From Clavaria fumosa (taxonomy: Eukaryota > Basidiomycota > Agaricomycetes > Agaricales > Clavariaceae): a stretch of 64,000 nucleotides of DNA. Below, piece by piece: positions 1 through 11,692 of this stretch. Numbering within the stretch: the first letter of the stretch is position 1; each line of letters begins with the position of its first letter. The translations under genes and the position numbers were made by a program. Below the pieces are notes generated by a model. It ran no database searches, was not told where the DNA came from, and saw only the letters and a program-made list of their open reading frames with translations. The stretch lies in assembly GCA_951802425.1 (NCBI GenBank), contig OX637799.1, positions 2,728,001 through 2,792,000 of the forward strand, given 5' to 3'.

Positions 1-1
1 C

Positions 2-697
2 GCATCATATCCTGAACGAGTTGGCTCCCTCTTATATGCGACCCAAACATGCCCCGACTGTCAGTACATCGTTGCTACCCTTGCGCAGTTCTCTATCAAT
101 CCTGGAAAGGCTCATTTCGATGCCATCAAACGTGTCCTGAGATATCTCAAAGGGACTGTGGATTTTGGTTTGACTCTTGGTGGTCCTGATAGCGCGCTCG
201 ATCTCGTCGGTTGGACTGACTCAGACTGGGCTCAGGACACTGATTCTAGACGATCTGTGGGCGGTTTTGTGTTTTCTGTAGCCGGTGGATGCGTCTCGTG
301 GTCCTCGAAGAAACAACCTACTGTAGCACTATCAACCGTCGAGGCTGAATATATGGCGGTGTCGAACGCAACCAAGGAGGCTGTCTGGCTGCGAGTACTG
401 CTGGAGGACTTCGGATTCCCTCAAAAAGGTCCAACAACGATCCAAGCCGATAATCAAGGCTGTATCGCTCTTTCCCGGAACCCTGTTTCGCATTCTCGAG
501 CAAAACACATAGATATCCGACATCATTTCATTCGGGAATGCATAGAAAACAACAAGATAGACCTCAAATTTTGTCCTACTAAGGATATGTTGGCCGACAT
601 CCTGACAAAAGGCTTATCCTGCTATCCCTTCGAGAGTTTCAGGACGGCGCTTGGACTTACAGCGAAGATTCATCCGAGTGGGAGTGACGGTGTTTAG
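2..697 (+). pseudogene. Ty1/copia pol remnant: RNase H C-terminus
   Basis: The frame is open from the window edge to the stop at 695-697. It encodes the end of a copia reverse transcriptase region followed by RNase H. Visible RNase H motifs are WTDSDWAQD, the VSWSSKKQPT block, STVEAEYMA, ADNQGCIAL and KHIDIRHHF, ending with the usual DILTK motif. It is closely similar to the RNase H end of the copia element at 12073-16825 but lies on the opposite strand. The 5' part is outside the window. The 3' tail is cut by the gypsy LTR starting at 887, so this is a dead fragment. Confidence 0.9.
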
Positions 698-886
698 GCA
701 TTTGGCTGAATGCCGTCGCTTATGGGAAGCGACTAGCATGTAACCTTAAATCTTCTTCAGTTCCTTTCGTAATATAGTCATCCGATACGCGTCCTAGAGA
801 TTCACACTTTATTCCCCTCGCATGAATCTCAGGTATTGTCTATTCTTCTAGTGTCTCACTATGCGTCTAATATATATGCTTTATTC
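698..886 (+). other. Noncoding tail of the copia remnant
   Basis: This is a short noncoding stretch between the copia stop and the first base of the gypsy LTR. It probably holds the element's 3' untranslated sequence and possibly part of its LTR, but no second LTR copy is available to prove it. Confidence 0.5.
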
Positions 887-1445
887 TGTCAGTCTGAGTC
901 CCTCACAGAAGCGAGAAGGGGAAAGAAGCTCGATTTCAACGTAGGGAACTACACACATTACAAAGGCACTATATATACTGGGGAAAGGGGGCTGCGTAGG
1001 GGATGAGTCATAAAAGGGGAATGAGGCTACGCGCACTGAGTCGCGCGGGATGGGGGAGGCAGTATAGGGAAAAGGAGATACCAAATACAGAAGGTAGCGG
1101 CAAGGGACAGATAAGGGGAAAATGACAAGAGAAATGCTTGGCGCGGTCTTGGCTGCCCGAAGGGAGACCTCAATTAGGCCTGTTTAGGTTAGATTGATTG
1201 ATGGGGGACGTCAGAGGCATTTTTGCTGATCTGCCTCCATCACGAATTGCAAAGCGTGGGAAATTGCAAGGAATGTGGGTGGGGGCATGTGATGGGTGTT
1301 GGTAGCGGGCCTATAGGTGCCTGGGGAGCTGCGAGTATGGAGTTGAGGTCGCGGGTGGTCACGTGATCCCATACTCGCGTCCTCGTAGCTAGATCCTAGC
1401 GCGTTGTGGGCTCAGTGACGGCAGCTTACATAATGGATCCTGACA
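887..1445 (-). repeat. Gypsy element 1, 3' LTR
   Basis: 559-bp LTR matching 6909-7467, and 10932-11473 in inverted orientation. It contains a TATA-like run (complement of about 970-978) expected for the element promoter. Differences from the other LTRs include CpG/TpG exchanges near 1043-1052. Confidence 0.93.
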
Positions 1446-1456
1446 TGGCCCCCTCC

Positions 1457-4400
1457 TCAAGGCTGGGCGTCTTGACCGGCCAATCGCGCCTTGTCCGGGT
1501 GCTTGAGGAAGAAGTCACGGAGAAGAATTGCGGTGTTGGTAAGGTTTTGGCGGGGTTCCCAGGTATTCTCTTCGATGGGGTAGCCTAGCCACTTTACCAG
1601 GTACTTCACTCCTCATCCTACTTTCTTCACATCCAGGATCTCTTCGACCTCATACTCCAAATGGTCATCGTCGATGGTCAGGGGGGGCGGAGGTGGTCGG
1701 GCTTGAGAAGCAAAAGAAGGAGGGATGAACGGGGTGAGGAGCAACTCATTAAATATGTCATGGATTTGCCAGGCTGGGGGCAGTTTGAGGCGATACCCAG
1801 CCGGCCCCACCTTTTCCATGATAGCAAAAGGTCCAGCGCATTTGTTGTCGAGTTTCTTGTTTGGGTGGTCCATTTTCAGGTTTCGCGTGTCAAGCCAAAC
1901 TAAGTCTCCCTTCCCATACTCGCGGCTGGGTCGCTTTCCACTATCGTAGCTTTTCTTCATTGCCAGCGTGGCTTTCTCCATGGCTTCTTTGGCAGCCCGT
2001 CGCGACTCTTCCAACTTCGCCATCCACTCATCCGCAGCTGGGTTTACCTCTGTCCGCGGGTGTATACCTCCATTCCAGGGGTGTCGGCTGTAGTCCAGGA
2101 AGAAGGGCATGTAGCCTGTCGCGGAGTGTTCCTGGTTATTCAACGCAAATTCTGCTGTGCTCAACCACTCTGCCCAATCGTCCTGGAGATGGTCAACGTA
2201 TCCCCGCAGGTAGGTCTCGATCTCCTGATTCACCCGTTCTGTTTGTCCATCAGTTTGGGGATGGAAGGCGGTGCTCGGGTTAGCCTTTATCCCAATCATC
2301 CAGTAGAATTCCTTCATGAATCGAGAGACGAACTGCGGGCCACGATCACTGACGACCTTCTGGGGGATTCCGTGGTTCCGGAATACTCGGTTGTGGAGGA
2401 TCCTTGCTGCTCCCAGGCTCGTCAAGTCGAAACCGATTGCTTCGATGAGTGTGCGCTTGGTGAATTTGTCGACGATCACAAGGATGGAGTCAAACCCGCG
2501 GGATTGTGGTAACGGTCCTACTATGTCCCAGCTGATCGCCCACCATGGGCTGTTTGGGACTGGGTGCGGGTATAGAGGCGCGGCGCATTTGGTTCAGTCG
2601 GGCTTGGTTCTCTGGCAACCTTCGCACCCGGATACGTACTTCTCCACATCCTTCACCATCTCGGGCCACCAGTAGGCCTTGACCATTGCGGCTTTCATTT
2701 TCTTTATTCCGGGGTGCCCTGCAATGGGGAGATTGTGTTCGTAGTTGAGCACCACCTCACGAACGGTTGCGGGTATCCACACAGTGTTGTTTCTCCACCA
2801 AAGCCCAAGGCGGTCTCGCATCCAACTGTCATCAATCTCCGTGGGCTTCGTGATGTGTTCTGCGCTCTTTTTCTGGAGGAGCGTCTCCATTTCCGAGGTG
2901 AAGCTGGTGCATACGTCCATGTCGGTGGGGAGCATCTGGATGGGGGCATCTTCCTCGGCAGCGTCTCCGTAGTCTGGCCTTCTTTGCAAGAGGGTATCGG
3001 CTTTGGTGTTGCTTTTGCCAGTCCGATATTTGATCTCGAAGTCGAAACTTTGGAGTTCTCCATACCAGCATACCTGTCATGGCTTCAGTTTTTGGGGCTT
3101 TCTGAAGTACTGCAGGTTGGCGTGGTCTGTCCAAATCTCGAAAGTCTCATCCACTCCCACGAGATACGCTCTCCACTCTCTTAAAGCCCTGATGACCGCG
3201 AGGAGTTCTTTTTCGTAGACATCATAATTTTTCTCGGCGGCTGTGAGAGCCTCGGAGATGTAGTCGACCGGTCTCCAGGTTCCATCAGGCTGCTGCTGTG
3301 AAAGAACACCACCCGTCGCGAGGTTACTCACATCCGTTTCTACCTTCCACTTGCCCGTGTCCTGGGGTAGGGCGAGGACTGGGGCTGAGACGAGTGCTCC
3401 TTTGACATCCAGGAAGGCCACGACCTGTTCGCTCTGCCAACACCAGGGGACATTGCCAGTGAGCTTAAACAGGGGTTTGGCTCATGTGGAGAGGTTGGGG
3501 ATGAATCTCCGCAAGTGGTTGACCATTCCCAGGAAGCGCTGGAGTTCTTTGACGTTTCGGGGCATGGGCCAGTTTCAGATGGCTTCCGCCTTGGCCGGGT
3601 CATGCTCGAGGCGATTGTGCGAGAGCCTGAGCCCAAGGTAGAACACCTCAGCCTTCTCGAACTCACATTTACTTAGCCAGAGGCACAGCCCATTCTCGCG
3701 GAATTTCTGCAGGACTTGGTCCATCCAGTAGCGGTGGGTCACGAGATCATCCACGAAGATGATGACGTCATCGATGTATGCAAGGACGTGTCCGCCGGCA
3801 ATCTCCTCTCTCAGGATGTGGTTCATGAACCTCTGAAAGGTCGCAGGGGCATTCTGGAGTCCGAACCACATTACCATAGGTTCGAACAAACCTCGCGACG
3901 TTAAGAATGCGCATCTCTCCTGGTGCCCCTCCCACAACCTCATAGACAGAAATCCCCCCTTTGCATTGATCTTGGAGAAGATCCTGGCTCCACGCAGCTT
4001 GTCTACACAGTCGCGAATGCGTGGCAGTGGGAACTTATCTTTGATCAGAAATGAGTTGAGGCGCGAGTAGTCGATGATCGGTCGGAGTTTGTCCTTTTCT
4101 TGCTTGAAAAAGAACGGACTAGCATAGGGCAATTTGGAAGGTCTTATCCTCCCTGATGCGAGCTGTTCGTCGATCCACCTGTTCATCTCAATCATCTCTT
4201 CTCTCGTCAGCAAGTACAGTTTGGAGGATAAGTGGCCCGGGTCCTCACGGAACTCGATCTTGATGTCGAAATCGGGTCACGGCTGGGGTAATTCATCCCA
4301 TTTCGCTTCGCTGAAGACCGTTGGGTACAGCAATGGCCAGTCGGGCATATCCCCAGAGTCCGAAAAGCAAATGTCCATAGTTGTTTGTAGCGCATTGTCC

Positions 4401-5275
4401 CATATACTACCTTTAGGATAGGCCCAAGGGCTCGCAAGGTGTGGGTCAAAGTGGCAACTTGTGGGGCAGCGCTTGAAGGAAACCTTGCCTAGTGGCCAAT
4501 CGATCTCGGGGTTGTGTTTGGACAGCCAGTCATGCCCCAAGATGATCTTGTGTGATTTGGTGGCTCCGAGCAAGAAGTGTATCCGCTCCTGGTGGTCCCC
4601 TATCGTTAGCAGGAGGTCGATACCATAGCAGATCGGTCTGTTCTTGTTTGCCAAGCCGTCCACATTATACACTTTGATCGGGTTCTGTAGTGGGACGGGT
4701 TCCAGTCCAAGTTCCTTACACCAGGTCAGGTCCATAAAACAATTGGTACAACCTGAGTCGATCAAGACTTTAACGCCTCCCCATTCAGCCGTAGTCAGAG
4801 TCTCAAAGTGCACCGGTAAGGTCAACTCTCTCTTCTGCCTCTTTGGTTTCTCTTCCGTGACTTTTGTTGTTCTGTTGTCCTCAAGTTCGTTTGTGCTCCG
4901 AGCATGTCTCCGTTGCAAGATCGTATATTTGGGTATACTTGCTACGGGTACAGGGGCGGGGGCGGGAACGTTGCTTGTACTATTACAGAGACGCGAGTTC
5001 GGACTCACTGCATCTCTTCTCCAAAACCCTGCTCCTGGGTGGGAGCCGGCAGGAGCTGTTGTTGTTGTTGCTGGGCCTGTGGGGCACCAGCCATCTGTCT
5101 CTCTCTCTTGTATATTGCAAGCCTGTCGCGGAGTAGTGCGAGTTCGTTCTCGTATTCTTCCACCTCTACTGGGCCAGGGACCATCGCGCAAACCTGCGGC
5201 CTCGGGACATAGGGTCGCGAGTCCGGGAGGTGGCAGTTTCGGGCGATGTGACCCACCTGGCCACAGCGGAAGCAT
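1457..5275 (-). pseudogene. Gypsy element 1 pol: protease, RT, RNase H, integrase, chromodomain (broken)
   Basis: Domains in order on the minus strand are the protease (LIDSGCTNCFMD near 4750), RT (YIDD at 3768-3779), RNase H, a zinc-binding integrase N-terminus (H...CEGCQRTK near 2600-2720), the integrase core, and a chromodomain (LVKWLGYP...ENTWEP) ending at 1457. Stops lie at 4277, 3575, about 3484, about 3077, 2594 and 1613. Where comparable sequence exists they correspond to CGA arginine codons changed to TGA. The first catalytic RT aspartate is Asn (FSKINAKGG, codon 3965-3967), so RT would be inactive even without the stops. Pol lies in the -1 frame relative to gag and overlaps it, which could be a programmed frameshift or an old indel. 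Confidence 0.9.
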
Positions 5276-6090
5276 CGACGTTCAGCCGCAGGAGCCTGCG
5301 TCTGGTCCATGATCATCCTGTCACCGGCACCAGCGGGACGGGGCATGATCTGGGGAGCAGGGGTGCGTTGCTGCTGCTGCGGAACAGAGGGGAAGCGAGG
5401 CGCGGGTCGCGGTGGGTTCGGGTTCGGGTAGCGTGGAGGCGTAGGGAGTGGTCGCGACTGCTGGAATTGGGTAGGGGCGGGGCGGCTGGCGTTTTGCTCG
5501 CGTATAATGGCGTCGAGCCTCCTCTGTTGGGCATCCAACGTTTCGACCAGTTGCTTCCACTGGGCGTAGGTGACTGGCATGGGGTTGACATTGTAGACTC
5601 GCGTAGTCAGCCTCCGGTTGAGATTTGACTCCAGCCAGTGGATGAGTACGTCAGAGTCGTCGACCAGGTCCAGTTCTGCTTTGCGCATGAGGGTTTCGAA
5701 CAACGCGAAGAATTCCGCGGCTTCTAGTGTGCCCTGTTTCAGTTTGGCGATGTTGTTTAGGGTGGTCGCCGTGATGTTAGGGTCATCGAAGGCCCTTCGC
5801 AGATCCAAGACGAAATCTTCCCAGGTCCCGGCTACTCCAGCATTTAGGATCTCATCACCTTGCATATTCGCCCATTCTGCTGCGAATCCTTCTCCTGTAA
5901 TCTTACTCAGCGCAAACAGGATCTTGTTCAGATCACTGGCATAGAGTCCCTGGTTCCCCAGGAACTGTAGTCGGAGGGACCTAAGGAAGGTCCGGAAATT
6001 CTTCTTGTTTCCATCAAAGGATGGAACGGCTAGGTCCAGCCTCGGCATTGGGGCTGCGGGGACGGCGTCTGCCATTTCGGATACGGGCAA
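5005..6090 (-). CDS. gag: Gypsy element 1 Gag
   Basis: A 361-codon open frame. The N-terminal half is a helical capsid-like region (PSFDGNKKNFRTFLRSL, then a block near EFFALFETLMRKAEL). A proline-rich linker follows, then one CCHC zinc knuckle near residue 272 (CFRCGQVGHIARNC), and a polyglutamine-containing tail. The protein would form the virus-like particle and bind element RNA. The frame is intact, unlike pol. Two in-frame methionines lie at the start (residues 1 and 6), so the exact start is uncertain. It overlaps the upstream ORF by about 77 bases. Confidence 0.85.
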   Translation of the reverse strand: MPVSEMADAVPAAPMPRLDLAVPSFDGNKKNFRTFLRSLRLQFLGNQGLYASDLNKILFALSKITGEGFAAEWANMQGDEILNAGVAGTWEDFVLDLRRAFDDPNITATTLNNIAKLKQGTLEAAEFFALFETLMRKAELDLVDDSDVLIHWLESNLNRRLTTRVYNVNPMPVTYAQWKQLVETLDAQQRRLDAIIREQNASRPAPTQFQQSRPLPTPPRYPNPNPPRPAPRFPSVPQQQQRTPAPQIMPRPAGAGDRMIMDQTQAPAAERRCFRCGQVGHIARNCHLPDSRPYVPRPQVCAMVPGPVEVEEYENELALLRDRLAIYKRERQMAGAPQAQQQQQQLLPAPTQEQGFGEEMQ

Positions 6091-6889
6091 GGGCGGCGGC
6101 GAGGGTTCTGGCGGCGATGGACTCGCGGGTTGGGGTCACGGTTCCGGCTCTGGAGTCGCAGGTGACTGTAGTGGTGGTGGTGGCGACGGTGCTTGCCGGG
6201 CTAGGCGCTCGTCTAAACTTGCGAAGTCTACGGGGGGCTCGGTATGAACTGGTGGTGCTGGGGGGGATGGGGTTGATGGGGCGACAGATGAAGGCGAGGG
6301 GTCGGTATTCGTGGACGACGAATTGTTCGATTCCGATGAGGCTAAGCTCTGTCTGGATCGCCACGGAAACATGCGTGGGTTCGTCTGTCGACTCGTCGTT
6401 GTCGCTGTTTACGTAGTCCTCAAGGTCGTCGAGGTTAATGTTGATGGTGCTGTGTGTGGGCGATCTCGTGCCTGAGGTCGCGGAGTCTGGCAGGGCGGCT
6501 CTCAGTGCCTCTCTCAATCTGTCTTCTCATCGGCTTTGTTCCTGCGCGTACAACCTTGCGAAGTAGGGGGCGAGTCGTCTCTCCTCCTCAATAATCCACA
6601 GTTCGAAAGGGCGCAGCTCTCGCGGTCTTACTACTGCCGTTTCCGTCTCCGATACATCAGATTCCATCGGGGTGTCCGGGTAGAACTCTGTTCTTACGTG
6701 GGTGTCAAAGTATCGGGCCCAATATTCGTCCTCACCAAAATCTAGGACCGTGATGAGCCACTTGTCCGTTATGTCTTCGTTATGCGTCGGATACGCCAGG
6801 ATGGTTCTCTCGTCGTTCTGTTGCACACGACGGGCAGGGGGTAGGGAGAAAGCTAGGCCGACCGGGGGTTGACAGGGTTGAGGTAGCAA
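6014..6889 (-). pseudogene. Gypsy element 1 upstream ORF, split by one stop
   Basis: Two consecutive open stretches (6889-6527 and 6517-6014) are in the same frame, separated by a TGA that reads as a mutated CGA. The combined product is acidic and Ser/Thr-rich in the middle and Arg-rich at the end. No retroviral domain is recognisable. Similar anonymous leader ORFs occur upstream of gag in some fungal chromoviruses. It may be an N-terminal extension of Gag or a separate accessory protein. Confidence 0.6.
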
Positions 6890-6908
6890 GGGGTGGACAT
6901 TGAAATTG

Positions 6909-7467
6909 TGTCAGTCCGAGTCCCTCACAGAAGCGAGAAGGGGAAAGAAGCTCGATTTCAACGTAGGGAACTACACACATTACAAAGGCACTATATATAC
7001 TGGGGAAAGGGGGCTGCGTAGGGGATGAGTCATAAAAGGGGAATGAGGCTACGCGCACTGAGTCACGTGGGATGGGGGAGGCAGTATAGGGAAAAGGAGA
7101 TACCAAATACAGAAGGTAGCGGCAAGGGACGGATAAGGGGAAAATGACAAGAGAAATGCTTGGCGCGGTCTTGGCTGCCTGAGGGGAGACCTCAATTAGG
7201 CCTGTTTAGGTTAGATTGATTGATGGGGGACGTCAGAGGCATTTTTGCTGATCCGCCTCCATCACGAATTGCAAAGCGTGGGAAATTGCAAGGAACGTGG
7301 GTGGGGGCACGTGATGGGTGTTGGTAGCGGGCCTATAGGCACCTGGGGAGCCACAAGTATGGAGTTGAGGTCGCGGGCGGTCACGTGATCCCATACTCGC
7401 GTCCTCGTAGCTAGATCCTAGCGCGTTGTGGGCTCAGTGACAGCGGCTTACGTAATGGATCCTGACA
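6909..7467 (-). repeat. Gypsy element 1, 5' LTR at the centre of the palindrome
   Basis: 559-bp LTR with the same ends as 887-1445. It would be the promoter for the minus-strand element. Its right end (TGACA, 7463-7467) is joined directly to internal pol sequence of the inverted copy. The sequence inside the element next to this LTR does not start with the usual TGG of a tRNA 3'-end primer site, so the priming mode is unclear. Confidence 0.93.
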
Positions 7468-10400
7468 GACATGCTCGGAGCGCGAACGAACTTGAGGACA
7501 ACAGAACAACAAAAGTCATGGAAGAGAAACCAAAGAGGCAGAAGAGAGAGTTGACCTTACCGGCGCACTTTGAGACTCTGACTACGGCTGAATGGGGAGG
7601 CGTTAAAGTCTTGATCGACTCAGGTTGTACCAATTGTTTTATGGACCTGACCTGGTGTAAGGAACTTGGACTGGAACCCGTCCCACTACAGAACCCGATC
7701 AAAGTGTATAATGTGGACGGCTCGGCAAACAAGAACGGACCGATCCACTATGGTATCGACCTCCTGCTAACGATAGGGGACCACCAGGAGCGGATACACT
7801 TCTTGCTTGGAGCCGCCAAATCGCACAAGATCATCTTGGGGCATGACTGGCTGTCCAAACACAACCCCGAGATCGATTGGCCACTAGGCAAGGTTTCCTT
7901 CAAGCGCTGCCCCACAAGTTGCCACTTTGACCCACACCTTGCGAGCCCTTGGGCCTATCCTAAAGGTAGTATATGGGACAATGCGCTACAAACAACTATG
8001 GACATTTGCTTTTCGGACTCTGGGGATATGCCCGACTGGCCATTGCTGTACCCAACGGTCTTCAGCGAAGCGAAATGGGATGAATTACCCCAGCCGTGAC
8101 CCGATTTCGACATCAAGATCGAGTTCCGTGAGGACCCGGGCCACTTATCCTCCAAACTGTACTTGCTGACGAGAGAAGAGATGATTGAGATGAACAGGTG
8201 GATCGACGAACAGCTCGCATCAGGGAGGATAAGACCTTCCAAATTGCCCTATGCTAGTCCGTTCTTTTTCAAGCAAGAAAAGGACAAACTCCGACCGATC
8301 ATCGACTACTCGCGCCTCAACTCATTTCTGATCAAAGATAAGTTCCCACTGCCACGCATTCGCGACTGTGTAGACAAGCTGCGTGGAGCCAGGATCTTCT
8401 CCAAGATCAATGCAAAGGGGGGATTTCTGTCTATGAGGTTGTGGGAGGGGCACCAGGAGAGATGCGCATTCTTAACGTCGCGAGGTTTGTTCGAACCTAT
8501 GGTAATGTGGTTCGGACTCCAGAATGCCCCTGCGACCTTTCAGAGGTTCATGAACCACATCCTGAGAGAGGAGATTGCCGGCGGACACGTCCTTGCATAC
8601 ATCGATGACGTCATCATCTTCGTGGATGATCTCGTGACCCACCGCTACTGGATGGACCAAGTCCTGCAGAAATTCCGCGAGAATGGGCTGTGCCTCTGGC
8701 TAAGTAAATGTGAGTTCGAGAAGGCTGAGGTGTTCTACCTTGGGCTCAGGCTCTCGCACAATCGCCTCGAGCATGACCCGGCCAAGGCGGAAGCCATCTG
8801 AAACTGGCCCATGCCCCGAAACGTCAAAGAACTCCAGCGCTTCCTGGGAATGGTCAACCACTTGCGGAGATTCATCCCCAACCTCTCCACATGAGCCAAA
8901 CCCCTGTTTAAGCTCACTGGCAATGTCCCCTGGTGTTGGCAGAGCGAACAGGTCGTGGCCTTCCTGGATGTCAAAGGAGCACTTGTCTCAGCCCCAGTCC
9001 TCGCCCTACCCCAGGACACGGGCAAGTGGAAGGTAGAAACGGATGCGAGTAACCTCGTGACGGGTGGTGTTCTTTCACAGCAGCAGCCTGATGGAACCTG
9101 GAGACCGGTCGACTACATCTCCGAGGCTCTCACAGCTGCCGAGAAAAATTATGATGTCTACGAAAAAGAACTCCTCGCGGTCATCAGGGCTTTAAGAGAG
9201 TGGAGAGCGTATCTCGTGGGAGTGGATGAGACTTTCGAGATTTGGACAGACCACGCCAACCTGCAGTACTTCAGAAAGCCCCAAAAACTGAAGCCATGAC
9301 AGGTATGCTGGTATGGAGAACTCCAAAGTTTCGACTTCGAGATCAAATATCGGACTGGCAAAAGCAACACCAAAGCCGATACCCTCTCACGAAGAAGGCC
9401 AGACTACGGAGACGCTGCCGAGGAAGATGCCCCCGTCCAGATGCTCCCCGCCGACATGGACGTACGCACCAGCTTCACCTCAGAAATGGAGACGCTCCTC
9501 CAGAAAAAGAGCACGGAACATGTCACGAAGCCCACGGAGATTGATGACAGTTGGATGCGAGACCGCCTTGGGCTTTGGTGGAGAAACAACACTGTGTGGA
9601 TACCCGCAACCATTCGTGAGGTGGTGCTCAACTACGAACACAATCTCCCCATTGCAGGGCACCCCGGAATAAAGAAAATGAAAGCCGCAATGGTCAAGGC
9701 CTACTGGTGGCCCGAGATGGTGAAGGATGTGGAGAAGTATGTATCCAGGTGCGAAGGTTGCCAGAGAACCAAGCCCGACCAAACCAAACGTGCCGCGCCT
9801 CTATACCTGCACCCAGTCCCAAATGGCCCATGGTGGGTGATCAGCTGGGACATAGTAGGACCGTTACCACAATCCCGCGGGTTTGACTCCATCCTTGTGA
9901 TCGTCGACAAATTCACCAAGCGCACACTCATCGAAGCAATCGGTTTTGACTTGACGAGCCTGGGAGCAGCAAGGATCCTCCGCGACCGAGTATTCCGGAA
10001 CCACGGAATCCCCCAGAAGGTCGTCAGTGATCGTGGCCCGCAGTTCATCTCTCGATTCATGAAGGAATTCTACCAGATGATTGGGATAAAGGCTAACCCA
10101 AGCATCACCTTCCATCCCCAAACTGATGGACAAACAGAACGGGTGAATCAGGAGATTGAGACCTACCTGCGGGGATACATTGACCATCTCCAGGACGATT
10201 GGGCAGAGTGGTTGAGCACAGTGGAATTTGCGTTGAATAACCGGGAACACTCTGCGACAGGCTACACGCCCTTCTTCCTGGACTACGGCCAACACCCCTG
10301 GAATGGAGGTATACACCCGCGGACAGAGGTGAACCCAGCTGCGGATGAGTGGATGGCGAAGTTGGAAGAGTCGTGACGGGCTGCCAAAGAAGCCATGGAG

Positions 10401-10920
10401 AAAGCCGCACTGGCAATGAAGAAAAGCTACGATAGTGGAAAGCAACCCAGCCGCGAGTATGGGAAGGGAGACTTAGTTTGGCTCGACACGCGAAACCTGA
10501 AAATGGACTGCCCAAACAAGAAACTCGACAACAAACGCGCTGGACCTTTCGCTATCATGGAAAAGGTGGGGCCGGCTGGGTATCGCCTCAAACTGCCCCC
10601 AGCCTGGCGAATCCATGATGTATTTAATGAGTTGCTCCTCACCCTGTTCATCCCTCCTTCTTTTGCTTCTCAAGCCTGACCAACCTCCACCCCCCCCGAC
10701 CATTGACGACGACCATTTGGAGTATGAGGTCGAAGAGATCCTGGATGTGAAGAAAGTAGGACGAGGAGTGAAGTACTTGGTAAAGTGGCTAGGCTACCCC
10801 ATCGAAGAGAATACCTGGGAACCCCGCCAAAACCTTACCAACACCGCAATTCTTCTCCGCGACTTCTTCCTCAAGCACCCGGACAAGGTGCGATTGGCCA
10901 GTCGAGACGCCCAGCCTTGA
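7468..10920 (+). pseudogene. Inverted second copy of gypsy pol, 5'-truncated
   Basis: This plus-strand copy begins abruptly at the pol position equivalent to about 4910 of the minus copy, with no gag, primer site or 5' LTR. Protease, RT (YIDD at 8598-8609), RNase H, integrase and chromodomain follow, ending at 10920. It shares with the minus copy the Asn in FSKINAKGG and the stops at 8097, 8799, about 8892 and about 9297. It has private stops at about 10374 and 10677. It keeps CGA where the minus copy has the stop at 1613. The shared stops show that both descend from one already damaged ancestor. Confidence 0.9.
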
Positions 10921-10931
10921 GGAGGGGACCA

Positions 10932-11473
10932 TGTCAGGATCCATTACATAAGCCGCCATCACTGAGCCCACAACGCGCTAGGATCTAGCTACGAGGACGC
11001 GAGTATGGGATCACGTGACCACCCGCGACCTCAACTCCATACTCGCGGCTCCCCAGGCGCCTATAGGCCCGCTACCAACACCCATCACATGCCCCCACCC
11101 ACGTTCCTTGCAATTTCCCACGCTTTGCAATTCGTGATGGAGGCAGATCAGCAAAAATGCCTCTGACATCCCCCATCAATCAATCTAACCTAAACGGGCC
11201 TAATTGAGGTCTCCCCTCAGGCAGCCAAGACCATGCCAAGCATTTCTCTTGTCATTTTCCCCTTATCCGTCCCTTGCCGCTACCTTCTGTATTTGGTATC
11301 TCCTTTTCCCTATGCTGCCTCCCCCATCCCACGTGACTCAGTGCGCGTAGCCTCATTCCCCTTTTATGACTCATCCCCTACGCAGCCCCCTTTCCCCAGT
11401 ATATATAGTGCCTTTGTAATGTGTGTAGTTCCCTACGTTGAAATCGAGCTTCTGTGAGGGACTCGGACTGACA
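10932..11473 (+). repeat. Gypsy 3' LTR of the inverted copy
   Basis: 542-bp LTR, TGTCAG to TGACA, preceded by a purine-rich tract (10917-10931). It differs from the two 559-bp LTRs by a 17-bp deletion between short CTTCT repeats near its 3' end, plus point changes. Its last base adjoins transposase coding sequence. Confidence 0.92.
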
Positions 11474-11646
11474 CGTTCAGCTGAGAAACGGCTTGAATAC
11501 CTTGATAGAATCAGCAAGTATGATGCTAATCAGCTAGTTTTTGTGGACGAGAGCTTGGTCGATCGCAGGACAACATATTGTGGACGTGCTTGGTCAATTT
11601 GAGGAACTCAAGCACAACGCAAAGCATTTTTTATCTGTGGCCGGCG

Positions 11647-11692
11647 GTAAGCCTGGTAATGATTCGTTATACTACTGCTAATATCTTTCCAG
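11647..11692 (+). other. 46-bp intron in the transposase
   Basis: The donor is gtaagc, the acceptor ccag, and a ctaat branch-like motif lies near 11678. Removing it restores the reading frame across the DDE_3 core. Confidence 0.7.

Larger units (their letters stand above)
887..7467 (-). mobile_element. Ty3/gypsy chromovirus, LTR to LTR
   Basis: A 6.6-kb LTR retrotransposon read on the minus strand. The 5' LTR is 6909-7467 and the 3' LTR is 887-1445, both 559 bp and bounded by TGTCAG and TGACA. Inside, in transcription order, are an upstream ORF, gag with a zinc knuckle, then protease, reverse transcriptase, RNase H, integrase and a C-terminal chromodomain. A purine-rich tract (complement of 1446-1460) precedes the 3' LTR. 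The left flank (tattc) does not match the five bases after 7467 (gacat), so no target duplication survives. Pol carries several stops, so the copy is not autonomous. Confidence 0.92.

Noticed and set aside
7428..7467. Fusion start in the LTR extending the protease frame of the inverted pol copy
   Set aside because: The frame happens to be open across the LTR-pol joint. The joint is a rearrangement, so this is not a real gene start.
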